From Pseudomonadota bacterium (GTDB taxonomy: Bacteria > Pseudomonadota > Alphaproteobacteria > Sphingomonadales > SMXR01): DNA of 6,430 nucleotides. The position numbers were made by a program, and so were the translations under genes. Position 1 is the first letter of the stretch. Every line of letters begins with the position of its first letter. Shown piece by piece: positions 1-6,223 of the stretch. The notes beneath the pieces are model-generated. The model was given only the letters and a program-made list of their open reading frames with translations, had not been told where the DNA came from and made no database searches. The stretch lies in assembly GCA_022568115.1 (NCBI GenBank), contig JADFFP010000077.1:1-6430 (forward strand). The letters are read 5' to 3'.

Positions 1-245
1 CAGTGATCCGGGGCCTCCGGGCCGCCGGAAAGCCGGATGATGTGTTTATATTCCATGCCGGAACCGCCAGAAAAGATGGGGAAATTCTTGTCACCGGGGG
101 GCGGGTTCTGAATGTGACCGCCTTGGGAAAGACTGTCACCGACGCGCGTGACAGGGCTTATGCTGCGATTGAAAAGATTGACTGGCCGGAGGGGTTTTGC
201 AGGTCCGATATCGGCTGGCGGGCGATTGAGCGGGAAAAGGGCTAG
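1..245 (+). CDS. purD: Phosphoribosylamine--glycine ligase (GAR synthetase), C-terminal part, 5' partial
   Basis: PurD joins glycine to 5-phosphoribosylamine with ATP to give GAR, an early step of cytosolic purine synthesis. Only about the last 80 codons are present; the frame is open from base 3 and ends at TAG 243-245. The GTG at 3-5 is an internal codon and not a start. The visible part has the family's C-terminal hallmarks: [20 protein letters not shown], then [23 protein letters not shown] and the terminal [10 protein letters not shown]. The family is usually about 420-430 residues, so roughly four fifths lies upstream of the window. The gene converges on the mechanosensitive channel gene, with 10 bp between the stop codons. 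The identification rests on strong motif matches to the ATP-grasp C-domain of PurD. Confidence 0.95.
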   Translation, partial: VIRGLRAAGKPDDVFIFHAGTARKDGEILVTGGRVLNVTALGKTVTDARDRAYAAIEKIDWPEGFCRSDIGWRAIEREKG

Positions 246-255
246 AGCAGTTTCT

Positions 256-1554
256 CTACCTGGATTTTTTCTTCTTAAACCTCCGCTTCTTTGACGGTGT
301 ATCCCCGGCAAAATGAATAACCCGTTGCGGGTAGGGAAATTCAATTCCCTTTTCATGGAATTTATCCCAGATGAGCAGCATTACCTCGCTTGAAACATTG
401 GTGACGCCGTTCTCGGGATCGTTGATCCAGAAACGAAGCTGCAGTTCAACCCCGCTATCGCCGAAACCGAGGACGTGGGTAATCGGTTTTGGGTCCTCCA
501 GCGCCCGTTCGTGTGCGGCGGCGGCTTCATTCATGATCTCCCGGGCCCGGTAAAGGTCCGTCTTGTAAGCCACGGTGACCGGAATTTTGCGCCGCACCAC
601 CCGGTTGGTATGTGACCAGTTGATCACCGGCTGGGTGACCATATCCTCGTTGGGGATCAGGTATTCGGTGCCATCCCGGGTTATCACCGAAGTATAGCGG
701 GCGGCCATTTTGTTGATTGTGCCGAAGGTTTCCTGAATCTCGATAACATCGCCGGGTTTGATCGACTTGTCCATCACCAGCACGACCCCTGAGATAAAGT
801 TGGAGACCACTTTCTGCAGGCCAAACCCAAGCCCGACGCCAAGCGCCCCACCAAAGACCGCCAGCGCCGTCAGGTCGATTCCCATGGTGTTCAGACCGAC
901 CAAAAAGGCAATAGTGATCAGAAAAATCTTACTGACCTTGACCAGCAATACCCGGACCGACGGGGTAACCCCCCGTATGGTCTTAAGCTGGGCCTCAATG
1001 ATCTTGGACAGGGCCACCGCCACCCAGATGAAAAAAATTAACGTCAGCAAACCCCAGATAATATTATAGGCGCTTACGGTGGTGTCCCCGATCTGGATTG
1101 CAGCGCTTTCCAGAATTTGTATCAGGGGTTCCAGCAAATTAAAAATATTGAGTGCGGCAATGACCCAGATCAGAAGCGCGACAGTCCTGGCCAGCTGTTG
1201 ATTGGTTATAAAGCGGGTCAGAAGCCTGATTATGATCCAGGCCGTGGCCAAGTTTCCAGCGATAATGAGAACCTCAACCGGGTAGCCCAGAAGTTTTCCC
1301 GCCACTTGGGCAATAACAATGAATATCAGCAGGACAGCTGGAAAATAAAGCGGATCGATAAAATCCTCAATCTTGGATAACAGTTTGCCCCTTTGGGATA
1401 TCGCCGTGATTTTTCTGTTAATCAACTTGGCTGCAAAGTGTGCTATAACTGCAAATCCAATGACCAGTACAATCTGGATCAGAGCATCAGGAATCAAAAC
1501 CTGGGCCTGGAGCCAGATCCAGAAATCAGATGCCATTTGCTGCAGTTTTTCCAT
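256..1554 (-). CDS. MscS-family mechanosensitive ion channel (long form)
   Basis: This 432-residue inner-membrane protein should open under membrane tension to release solutes during hypo-osmotic shock. The N-terminal two thirds is hydrophobic, with about six or seven membrane segments by eye (near residues 22-42, 68-90, 93-115, 121-143, 164-184, 203-224). The pore helix around 228-258 is rich in Gly and Ala ([18 protein letters not shown]) and runs into the MscS beta domain ([13 protein letters not shown], then YLIPNED at 298-304). The C-terminal alpha/beta domain ends with [10 protein letters not shown] at 406-415 and a very basic tail (KKRRFKKKK). E. coli MscS has 286 residues and three membrane helices, so this is an extended subtype; extra N-terminal helices are common in the family. 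ATG 1552-1554 has AAGGGGG at 1558-1564 close upstream. It lies 21 bp after tadA and is probably co-transcribed. The exact subfamily is not resolved. Confidence 0.93.
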   Translation of the reverse strand: MEKLQQMASDFWIWLQAQVLIPDALIQIVLVIGFAVIAHFAAKLINRKITAISQRGKLLSKIEDFIDPLYFPAVLLIFIVIAQVAGKLLGYPVEVLIIAGNLATAWIIIRLLTRFITNQQLARTVALLIWVIAALNIFNLLEPLIQILESAAIQIGDTTVSAYNIIWGLLTLIFFIWVAVALSKIIEAQLKTIRGVTPSVRVLLVKVSKIFLITIAFLVGLNTMGIDLTALAVFGGALGVGLGFGLQKVVSNFISGVVLVMDKSIKPGDVIEIQETFGTINKMAARYTSVITRDGTEYLIPNEDMVTQPVINWSHTNRVVRRKIPVTVAYKTDLYRAREIMNEAAAAHERALEDPKPITHVLGFGDSGVELQLRFWINDPENGVTNVSSEVMLLIWDKFHEKGIEFPYPQRVIHFAGDTPSKKRRFKKKKSR

Positions 1555-1575
1555 AAGCCCCCTTGGGCAAGGCCA

Positions 1576-2040
1576 TTAGCGTTTTTGCCGAAAGAATTCT
1601 TGCATAATTTTTTTCGCTCTGCCAGCCCCTATGCCATCAAAAACCTCCGGCTGGTGATGACAGCTGGTGCTGGTGAAAATACGCGGACCGTTTATAACCC
1701 CGCCCATTTTTTCATCCTCGGCGCCAAAATAAAGCCGCCGGATCCGGGCGAACGAAATGGCGGCGGCGCACATTGGGCACGGCTCGATCGTCACATAAAG
1801 ATCACAGCCTTCCAGCCGTTCGCCGCCCCGCACCTGGCAGCCCTTCCGGATCACCAGCATTTCGGCGTGGGCGCTGGGGTCTTTCAATTCAATCGTGCGA
1901 TTGCCATCGGCGGACAGAATTTTCTTTGTGTCCGGCTCGACCAGAACCGCGCCGATCGGAACCTCCCCTCTATTCAGGGCCAGCTCCGCCTGGTGAAAGG
2001 CCTCGGTCATGTGGTTGTCGAATTTCAAGTTTATCCCCAT
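1576..2040 (-). CDS. tadA: tRNA-specific adenosine deaminase TadA
   Basis: TadA deaminates the wobble adenosine A34 to inosine in tRNA-Arg(ACG), letting one tRNA read several Arg codons. The 154-residue protein carries the zinc-dependent cytidine/adenosine deaminase signature: HAE at 58-60 (His zinc ligand, Glu proton shuttle) and PCPMC at 87-91 (two Cys ligands). It also has RGEVPIGAV at 24-32, GNRT at 46-49 and [12 protein letters not shown] at 96-107. The C-terminal GPRIF...CHHQPEV segment (118-133) is typical of alphaproteobacterial TadA. A guanine or cytosine deaminase is less likely given the [10 protein letters not shown] and GNRT motifs. The start is uncertain: ATG 2038-2040 has no good Shine-Dalgarno, Met11 (2008-2010) aligns about as well with the usual N-terminus, and an in-frame TTG at codon 5 follows GGGGAT. 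The gene is divergent from rluB across 54 bp and lies upstream of the channel gene. Confidence 0.93.
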   Translation of the reverse strand: MGINLKFDNHMTEAFHQAELALNRGEVPIGAVLVEPDTKKILSADGNRTIELKDPSAHAEMLVIRKGCQVRGGERLEGCDLYVTIEPCPMCAAAISFARIRRLYFGAEDEKMGGVINGPRIFTSTSCHHQPEVFDGIGAGRAKKIMQEFFRQKR

Positions 2041-2094
2041 CCGTTTTCACAAAACCCGATTGCTGGCGGGCTGCCGCTCCTTTATGTTGGAGAA
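2041..2094. promoter_or_regulatory. Divergent intergenic region between tadA and rluB, presumed to hold both promoters
   Basis: These 54 bp separate two divergent start codons, so promoters for both directions must lie here or inside the opposing gene. On the + strand, TTGCTG (2060-2065), a 16-bp spacer and TTATGT (2082-2087) look like a weak sigma-70-type promoter. A start 7 bp after it would fall almost at the rluB ATG (2095), giving a leaderless or nearly leaderless message. GGAG at 2089-2092 is only 2 nt from that ATG, too close for an ideal ribosome binding site. I saw no convincing - strand promoter and no clear operator repeat. The promoter match is inference only. Confidence 0.3.
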
Positions 2095-2826
2095 ATGGAA
2101 ACAAGTCAAAATAAAGAACGAATCGCCAAGGTGCTGGCCCGGGCCGGGGTGGCCTCGCGCCGCGAGGTGGAAAAGATGATCAAGGCCGGGCGCATTACGC
2201 TTGAAGGAAAGGTTGTTACTTCTCCCGCCACCTTTATCAGCAGCGCCCGTGAGGTAAAAGTTGACGGTGAAGCGGTGGCGGGAAAAGAGGAAACCCGGCT
2301 GTGGCTGTATCATAAGCCGCGGGGCCTGGTGACCAGCCACAAAGACGAGGCTGGCCGGCCCACCCTGTTTGATGCCTTGCCGAAAACCCTGCCCCGGGTG
2401 ATCTCGGTCGGACGGCTTGATATCAATACCGAAGGGCTGTTGCTGTTGACCAATGACGGGGAGCTGGCGCGCTATCTGGAACACCCATCCTCCGGCATCC
2501 GCCGGAAATACCGGGTCCGGGTTCATGGCAAGGTCAATCGGGAAGAGCTGAAAAAACTGGAAAAAGGAATTACGGTCGAAGGGGTTAATTATGGCCCGAT
2601 CCGGGCCGAGGTGGAAAAGGTGCAGGGAACCAACACCTGGCTGACCCTGTTCCTCAAGGAGGGGAAAAACCGGGAGGTGAAAAAAGTTCTGGGACATTTG
2701 GGCCTGAAGGTGACCCGTCTGATCAGAACCCATTTTGGCCCATTTGCGTTGGGAAATCTGAACCGTGAAGGAATCCGCGAAATAAGCGCGGATCGCATCC
2801 GGGAAATATGGAAAAGGAAAAAATGA
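2095..2826 (+). CDS. rluB: 23S rRNA pseudouridine synthase, RsuA/RluB family
   Basis: The predicted role is isomerisation of a single uridine to pseudouridine in 23S rRNA (U2605 in E. coli for RluB). The 243-residue protein starts with an S4 RNA-binding domain (about 7-50; [18 protein letters not shown], then [11 protein letters not shown]). The catalytic domain follows: [11 protein letters not shown] at 71-81, [10 protein letters not shown] at 87-96 and [20 protein letters not shown] at 105-124, with D109 as the catalytic Asp. The family motifs [11 protein letters not shown] (189-199) and [12 protein letters not shown] (211-222) close it. The same frame stays open upstream to about 1393, but the S4 domain fixes the start near ATG 2095 and the upstream part is antisense to tadA and the channel gene. 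The final codon is followed by TGA overlapping the rsmD ATG, so the two genes are translationally coupled. RluB fits better than RsuA or RluE, but the exact target base is inferred. Confidence 0.92.
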   Translation: METSQNKERIAKVLARAGVASRREVEKMIKAGRITLEGKVVTSPATFISSAREVKVDGEAVAGKEETRLWLYHKPRGLVTSHKDEAGRPTLFDALPKTLPRVISVGRLDINTEGLLLLTNDGELARYLEHPSSGIRRKYRVRVHGKVNREELKKLEKGITVEGVNYGPIRAEVEKVQGTNTWLTLFLKEGKNREVKKVLGHLGLKVTRLIRTHFGPFALGNLNREGIREISADRIREIWKRKK

Positions 2827-3368
2827 GAATTATCGCGGGAGAATTCCGGGGGAGACGCCTTTTGACCCCGAAAGACAGCGCCATCCGGCCCACTGCCGAC
2901 CGCCTGAGGGAAAGCATATTCAATGCCCTGGCCCACCGTTTGGGGAATTTTGAGGGGGTGCGGGTGGCCGATATATTCGCCGGTACCGGAGCCTTTGGTC
3001 TGGAAGCGCTATCACGGGGGGCGGCATTCGCCTGTTTTGTTGAAAAGCACCGGCATTCGCTTGACCTCATTCGCCAGAACATCGGCCGCTTTGGCCTGGG
3101 CGGGCGGGCGGAAGTTTTGACTGCGGACGCCCGGAACCTGCCGGAGGCGGATAAACCTTATGACGCGATCTTTATGGACCCGCCTTATGGCCGGGGTTTG
3201 ACCGGTCCAACCCTGGAAAGCCTGATCGCCGCCAAATGGATCGCTCCGGCGGGGTTGATTGTCGTGGAGCGGGAGGAAAAGGATGGCTTTGACATCCCTT
3301 TGAGGTTTGAAGAGTTAAAGTGTATCAGGCAGGGAAAAAGAAGAGTCCATATCCTGACCCCTGTCTAA
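2823..3368 (+). CDS. rsmD: 16S rRNA (guanine(966)-N(2))-methyltransferase RsmD
   Basis: RsmD uses S-adenosylmethionine to methylate N2 of G966 in 16S rRNA of the 30S subunit. The 181-residue protein has the usual length and N-terminus [13 protein letters not shown], followed by [16 protein letters not shown] (21-36), the SAM-binding loop [18 protein letters not shown] (50-67), an acidic residue after strand 2 (VEK, E74) and the catalytic DPPYG (119-123), as expected for an exocyclic amino-group methyltransferase. A start at ATG 2808 would add five residues (MEKEK), but ATG 2823 is preferred. It matches the family N-terminus, AAGGA (2814-2818) lies at suitable distance, and it overlaps the rluB stop as ATGA. 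It converges on mutL with 8 bp between stop codons. The rluB-rsmD pair forms an rRNA-modification operon. Confidence 0.95.
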   Translation: MRIIAGEFRGRRLLTPKDSAIRPTADRLRESIFNALAHRLGNFEGVRVADIFAGTGAFGLEALSRGAAFACFVEKHRHSLDLIRQNIGRFGLGGRAEVLTADARNLPEADKPYDAIFMDPPYGRGLTGPTLESLIAAKWIAPAGLIVVEREEKDGFDIPLRFEELKCIRQGKRRVHILTPV

Positions 3369-3376
3369 AGAGGTTT

Positions 3377-5134
3377 TTACCGGCGGCCGAACAGCCGCTC
3401 TATATCAGCCAGTTTCAGTTCCACATAGGTCGGACGGCCATGACTGCATTGGCCGGAATGGGGGGTGGCTTCCATTTCACGCAGCAGGGCGTTCATTTCC
3501 TCCTGGGTCAGGCGGTGGCCGGCACGTACGCTGCCGTGGCATGCCATGGTGGAGCAGACCTCCTCAAGTTTCTCCCTAAGTTTCAGCGATTCGTCCATAT
3601 CCGCCAGGTCGTCCGCTATATCCAGGATCAAGCCTTTGACGTCCACTTCCCCAAGCAGCGCCGGGGTTTCACGGATCACCACCGCCCCTTCTCCGAACGG
3701 CTCTATCACAAGTCCCAACTCAGCCAGTTCATCGCTCCTCTTCAGTAGTTTATGAACCAGTGCCTCATCCAGTTCCACCACCTCGGGCATTAAAAGTCCC
3801 TGGCGTTCGATCCCGCGTTTGCTGAGCATTTTTTTCATTTTTTCGTAAACCAGGCGTTCATGGGCAGCGTGCTGGTCAACCACAACCAAACCATCCCTGG
3901 TCTGGGCGATGATGTAGGTCTCGTGCAACTGGGCGCGGGCGGCGCCGAGCGGAAACTTTTCCAGATGCTGATCCTCTTCCTCCATTTCCACCCTGGCCGT
4001 GGGGGCGGCCCCCGAAAACAGCGGCTCTTGCAGACCGGAAAAAGCCCCATGCGAGGGCCTGCTGCCGCCCTGGGGATAGAACCGGGGAAGCGCTTTTTCC
4101 AGCACCTGATCGGCAATTGTTGTGGAGGCTTTGTGGCCGGCCGCCTGCAGGGCCTGACGCAAGGAGCTGACAATCAGGCCCCGCACCAGGGCGGCATCGC
4201 GAAAACGAACCTCGGCCTTGGCCGGGTGAACATTGACATCGAGAAACTCCGGAGGAACGTCCAGAAACAGCGCCAGAACAGGGTGGCGGGACCGGGCAAG
4301 GTAATCCATGTAAGCTCCCCTGACCGCGCCCAGCAGCAGCCGGTCCCGGACCGGACGGCCGCCGACAAACAAAAACTGGTGCTGGGCATTGCCCCGGTTA
4401 TAGGTCGGGACCGCGGCAAAACCGCTTAAGGTGTGCCCTTCCCGCTCGGCGCGGATAGAAAATGCGTTCTTGATGAAATCTTCCCCAAGAACGGCGCCAA
4501 GACGCTTGAGCCTGATCTCAACCGGGTCCCCTTTCAGGGCGCTCACCTGAAACAAGGTCCGGCCATCACTCTTGAGGGTAAAGCTCACTTCAGGATAAGC
4601 CATGGCCAGCTGTTTCAGGGCTTCCTGGATCCGTCCAATTTCGGTCCGGTCGGTTTTCAGAAACTTCAGCCTGGCCGGGGTTGCGTAAAAAAGGTCCCGG
4701 ACCTCAACCCGGGTGCCGTGGGCCAGAGCTGCCGGTTGTGGAGCAAACATTTTTCCTCCCGCCACCTTGATTGACCAAGCTTCCTTTTCCGCTTTAGCGC
4801 GGCTGGTTATGCAAAGGCGGCTGACCGAGGCAATCGAGGGCAACGCCTCACCCCGAAACCCCAGGGTCTCGATATGCTCAAGATCATCCTCGGGCAGTTT
4901 CGAGGTAGCGTGCCGCTCAAGGCTTAAGAGAAGTTCATCCCCGGACATACCCGAACCATCGTCGGCAACCACGATCAAGGCTTTGCCGCCGGCTTCAATC
5001 CAGACATCAATTTTGCCAGCGCTGGCATCGAGCGAATTTTCAACCAGTTCCTTGACCACGTTGGCCGGACGCTCAATCACCTCGCCGGCGGCGATCCGGT
5101 TGATGAGTTTTTCTGGCAAACGCCTGATGGTCAA
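3377..5134 (-). CDS. mutL: DNA mismatch repair protein MutL (endonuclease-type)
   Basis: MutL couples mismatch recognition by MutS to strand removal. With the TTG at 5132-5134 as start the protein has 585 residues. The N-terminal GHKL ATPase has [10 protein letters not shown] with E29 and N33 (same numbers as E. coli), DDGSGM (58-63), [16 protein letters not shown] (91-100) and [13 protein letters not shown], then the transducer domain ending DVNVHPAK (299-306). After a linker (about 330-395) comes the dimerisation domain with the full nuclease motif DQHA-x2-E-x4-E (420-431), plus ACHGSVRA (531-538) and CSHGRP (563-568), which help bind the metal. QGLLMP (445-450) fits the beta-clamp motif QxLxxP. 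The TTG is chosen because GGGGAG (5142-5147) lies 7 nt upstream; an upstream in-frame TTG at 5150-5152 would put the Shine-Dalgarno inside the gene. It is the last gene of the minus-strand cluster. Confidence 0.97.
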   Translation of the reverse strand: MTIRRLPEKLINRIAAGEVIERPANVVKELVENSLDASAGKIDVWIEAGGKALIVVADDGSGMSGDELLLSLERHATSKLPEDDLEHIETLGFRGEALPSIASVSRLCITSRAKAEKEAWSIKVAGGKMFAPQPAALAHGTRVEVRDLFYATPARLKFLKTDRTEIGRIQEALKQLAMAYPEVSFTLKSDGRTLFQVSALKGDPVEIRLKRLGAVLGEDFIKNAFSIRAEREGHTLSGFAAVPTYNRGNAQHQFLFVGGRPVRDRLLLGAVRGAYMDYLARSRHPVLALFLDVPPEFLDVNVHPAKAEVRFRDAALVRGLIVSSLRQALQAAGHKASTTIADQVLEKALPRFYPQGGSRPSHGAFSGLQEPLFSGAAPTARVEMEEEDQHLEKFPLGAARAQLHETYIIAQTRDGLVVVDQHAAHERLVYEKMKKMLSKRGIERQGLLMPEVVELDEALVHKLLKRSDELAELGLVIEPFGEGAVVIRETPALLGEVDVKGLILDIADDLADMDESLKLREKLEEVCSTMACHGSVRAGHRLTQEEMNALLREMEATPHSGQCSHGRPTYVELKLADIERLFGRR

Positions 5135-5226
5135 GGAAGTTCTCCCCTTCAAATCCAGTGAAGGGCTAGAAGATAAACATTCAGGTGATTTTTGGCTACG
5201 CCCTTTTTGACAAATTGGCCGGTTTT
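5135..5226. other. 92-bp gap between the lipoprotein gene and mutL
   Basis: Apart from the mutL ribosome binding site and hairpin, this AT-richer gap shows no ORF with coding signs and no strong terminator. It is longer than the other same-strand gaps here (21 and 49 bp). A private mutL promoter is possible, but the best - strand match is poor. From memory, this is where many alphaproteobacteria carry a pair of M16 peptidase genes, which are absent here. Confidence 0.4.
5142..5165 (-). promoter_or_regulatory. mutL ribosome binding site partly inside a leader hairpin
   Basis: On the + strand CCCTTCA (5145-5151) and TGAAGGG (5159-5165) are perfect inverted 7-mers around a 7-nt loop. In the mutL transcript this gives a hairpin whose 3' arm covers most of the Shine-Dalgarno AAGGGGAG (5142-5149), which lies 7 nt before the TTG start. 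The inverted repeat and the Shine-Dalgarno are seen directly; reduced translation is inference. There is no U-run after the stem, so it does not look like a terminator. Confidence 0.45.
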
Positions 5227-5697
5227 TTAATTATCCCCGTCCGGTTCGGAACTGACATGATCAATGCTGGAACCATCGGGGCTGCCCTCACGCTCGTCAA
5301 TGGTGACAATATCCTCCACCAGCGTTCCTTTTTCCGTCACCTCGGTATCACTACCGACACTGGGGCGGATATCGGAAAGGGGCCGGGCTTCAATGGAACG
5401 CAACAGCGCCGCTTCACCGAGCGAAACCTGGGGCTTGATATTTTCACTGTCCGGGAAAAGAGCGCGCAGGGTTTCAGCAGAAGAGGCCAGATCCTGCGGG
5501 GTGGCTTCGCCTGGTTCGGGCGGAGTGAGGCTATATTCCGGCGGTATTATCAAAGGAGGCCGGGTAACCACCGCAAACTCATCAGGAGCATTTTTGTCCT
5601 TGCCGGCAATTTTCTTTAGCGTCCCGCACCCGCCAAGGGCAAGCAAGGGAACAACTGCGGTTAAGATTAGTACGGTCCTGAATTTACCAGTCATCAT
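5227..5697 (-). CDS. bamF: BamF-like (DUF3035) outer-membrane lipoprotein
   Basis: This 156-residue protein has a lipoprotein signal peptide: basic start (MMTGKFR), hydrophobic core at about 8-21 and lipobox LGGC with the lipidated Cys at 24. The mature part starts with the DUF3035 hallmark [14 protein letters not shown] (36-49) followed by [12 protein letters not shown] (52-63). A second conserved block, [19 protein letters not shown] (93-111), resembles the family's GE-x-ALL...DP-x-IR region. The rest is Pro-rich and acidic and probably disordered. DUF3035 proteins have been linked to the beta-barrel assembly (BAM) complex of alphaproteobacteria as BamF, which would place it at the inner face of the outer membrane; that role is family knowledge and not shown here. 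Two ATG codons stand in tandem (5695-5697, 5692-5694) after AAGGA; the second has the better spacing. It follows lspA, whose product should process it. Confidence 0.82.
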   Translation of the reverse strand: MMTGKFRTVLILTAVVPLLALGGCGTLKKIAGKDKNAPDEFAVVTRPPLIIPPEYSLTPPEPGEATPQDLASSAETLRALFPDSENIKPQVSLGEAALLRSIEARPLSDIRPSVGSDTEVTEKGTLVEDIVTIDEREGSPDGSSIDHVSSEPDGDN

Positions 5698-5746
5698 AGT
5701 TCCTTAAATATCAAATATAAGATCCCGGCGTTTTACGAATGATTTC
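5698..5746 (-). promoter_or_regulatory. lspA-bamF intergenic region with bamF ribosome binding site
   Basis: The 49-bp gap is AT-rich next to the lipoprotein gene (TATATTTGATATTTAAGGA read on the - strand) and ends with the AAGGA Shine-Dalgarno 3 nt before the first of two tandem ATGs. No terminator stem is seen, so read-through from lspA is likely. The AT-rich stretch could hold a weak promoter, but I cannot define its boxes. Confidence 0.4.
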
Positions 5747-6223
5747 CTATGTATTCTTTTTTTTTGACAAGAGCAAGGCATCCCACAAAAGAAGAACAAC
5801 ACCCATTGAAATCGCGGCATCGGCAACATTGAAGGTATAAAATGACCAGTCGCCGATAAAGAAATGGAAAAAATCCGCGACTTTCCCATATTCAAACCGG
5901 TCCCAAATATTGCCAACCGCCCCGCCGAGCACCAGCCCAAGGCCAACTTTGACCCATTTCTCATGGACGCGAAATAACCACCAGGCAACAACCAGGGTTA
6001 TAGCGCTGGTCAGTGCGATTAGCACATAACGCCCGACATCCCCGTCCATCTGGAAAAGGCCCAGGGAAATTCCCCTGTTCCAGACCAAGCTCAAATCTAA
6101 AAACGGAAGCAGGTCTATCGGACCATTTTTTTCAAGGTTTAAGACCTCAACAATCCACCATTTTGACAACCGGTCCAAACCAAAAACGGCCAGCGCAATT
6201 AGGTAACCAAAATGCTTTTTCAT
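5747..6223 (-). CDS. lspA: Lipoprotein signal peptidase (signal peptidase II)
   Basis: LspA is an inner-membrane aspartyl protease that cuts the signal peptide of diacylglyceryl-modified prolipoproteins just before the lipidated Cys. The 158-residue length is normal. Four membrane segments are visible (about 5-25, 64-85, 91-107, 132-151). Conserved motifs are DRLSKWW (17-23), WNRGISLGLF (48-57), GGAVGNIWDRF (100-110), KVADFFHFF (114-122) and FNVADAAISMG (131-141); D117 and D135 are the expected catalytic pair. ATG 6221-6223 overlaps the ileS stop as ATGA and has GGGAGAG (6227-6233) just upstream, so translation is probably coupled to ileS. The last codons contain nine consecutive A residues, so the extreme C-terminus (SKKKNT) is sensitive to slippage or sequence error. 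The neighbouring lipoprotein gene encodes a likely substrate. Confidence 0.97.
   Translation of the reverse strand: MKKHFGYLIALAVFGLDRLSKWWIVEVLNLEKNGPIDLLPFLDLSLVWNRGISLGLFQMDGDVGRYVLIALTSAITLVVAWWLFRVHEKWVKVGLGLVLGGAVGNIWDRFEYGKVADFFHFFIGDWSFYTFNVADAAISMGVVLLLWDALLLSKKKNT
5757..5765 (-). repeat. A9 homopolymer at the 3' end of lspA
   Basis: Nine T on the + strand read as TCA AAA AAA AAG in lspA, just before codons AAT ACA TAG. A run this long is prone to polymerase slippage and contains the A-AAA-AAG type heptamer. A -1 shift would give a tail ending KKKEYIGNHS. A +1 shift would give a longer basic tail reaching a TAA at 5704-5706, next to the lipoprotein start. Only the run itself is observed. 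Confidence 0.6.

Noticed and set aside
1561..1572. Palindrome CCTTGGGCAAGG between tadA and the channel gene.
   Set aside because: The stem is 5 bp with a 2-nt loop and no T-run, and it overlaps the channel ribosome binding site; it is too weak to call a terminator or operator.
1393..2094. A frame open for 234 codons upstream of and continuous with rluB, which would make a 477-residue fusion protein.
   Set aside because: It is antisense to tadA and the 5' end of the channel gene, both of which have clear family motifs. The extra residues resemble no domain, and the S4 domain sets the rluB start at 2095.
2047..2733. A 228-codon minus-strand frame opposite rluB.
   Set aside because: Its translation is low-complexity (rich in Gln, Pro, Phe and His) with no motif, as expected for the shadow of a GC-biased gene.
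3828..3845. T-rich runs resembling a terminator.
   Set aside because: They are Lys and Met codons inside the mutL C-terminal domain (EKMKKML) with no stem upstream.
3860..4429. A 189-codon plus-strand frame opposite mutL.
   Set aside because: It lies wholly within the strongly conserved mutL gene and has no recognisable domain or ribosome binding site.
5170..5198. Possible minus-strand promoter for mutL (TAGCCA, 17 bp, TATCTT).
   Set aside because: Both boxes match sigma-70 consensus at only four of six positions, and the implied start would fall inside the leader hairpin.
5207..5232. TTGACA followed by an AT-rich stretch on the plus strand, resembling a -35 box.
   Set aside because: It points into the antisense strand of the lipoprotein gene, with no plus-strand gene downstream and no convincing -10 box.
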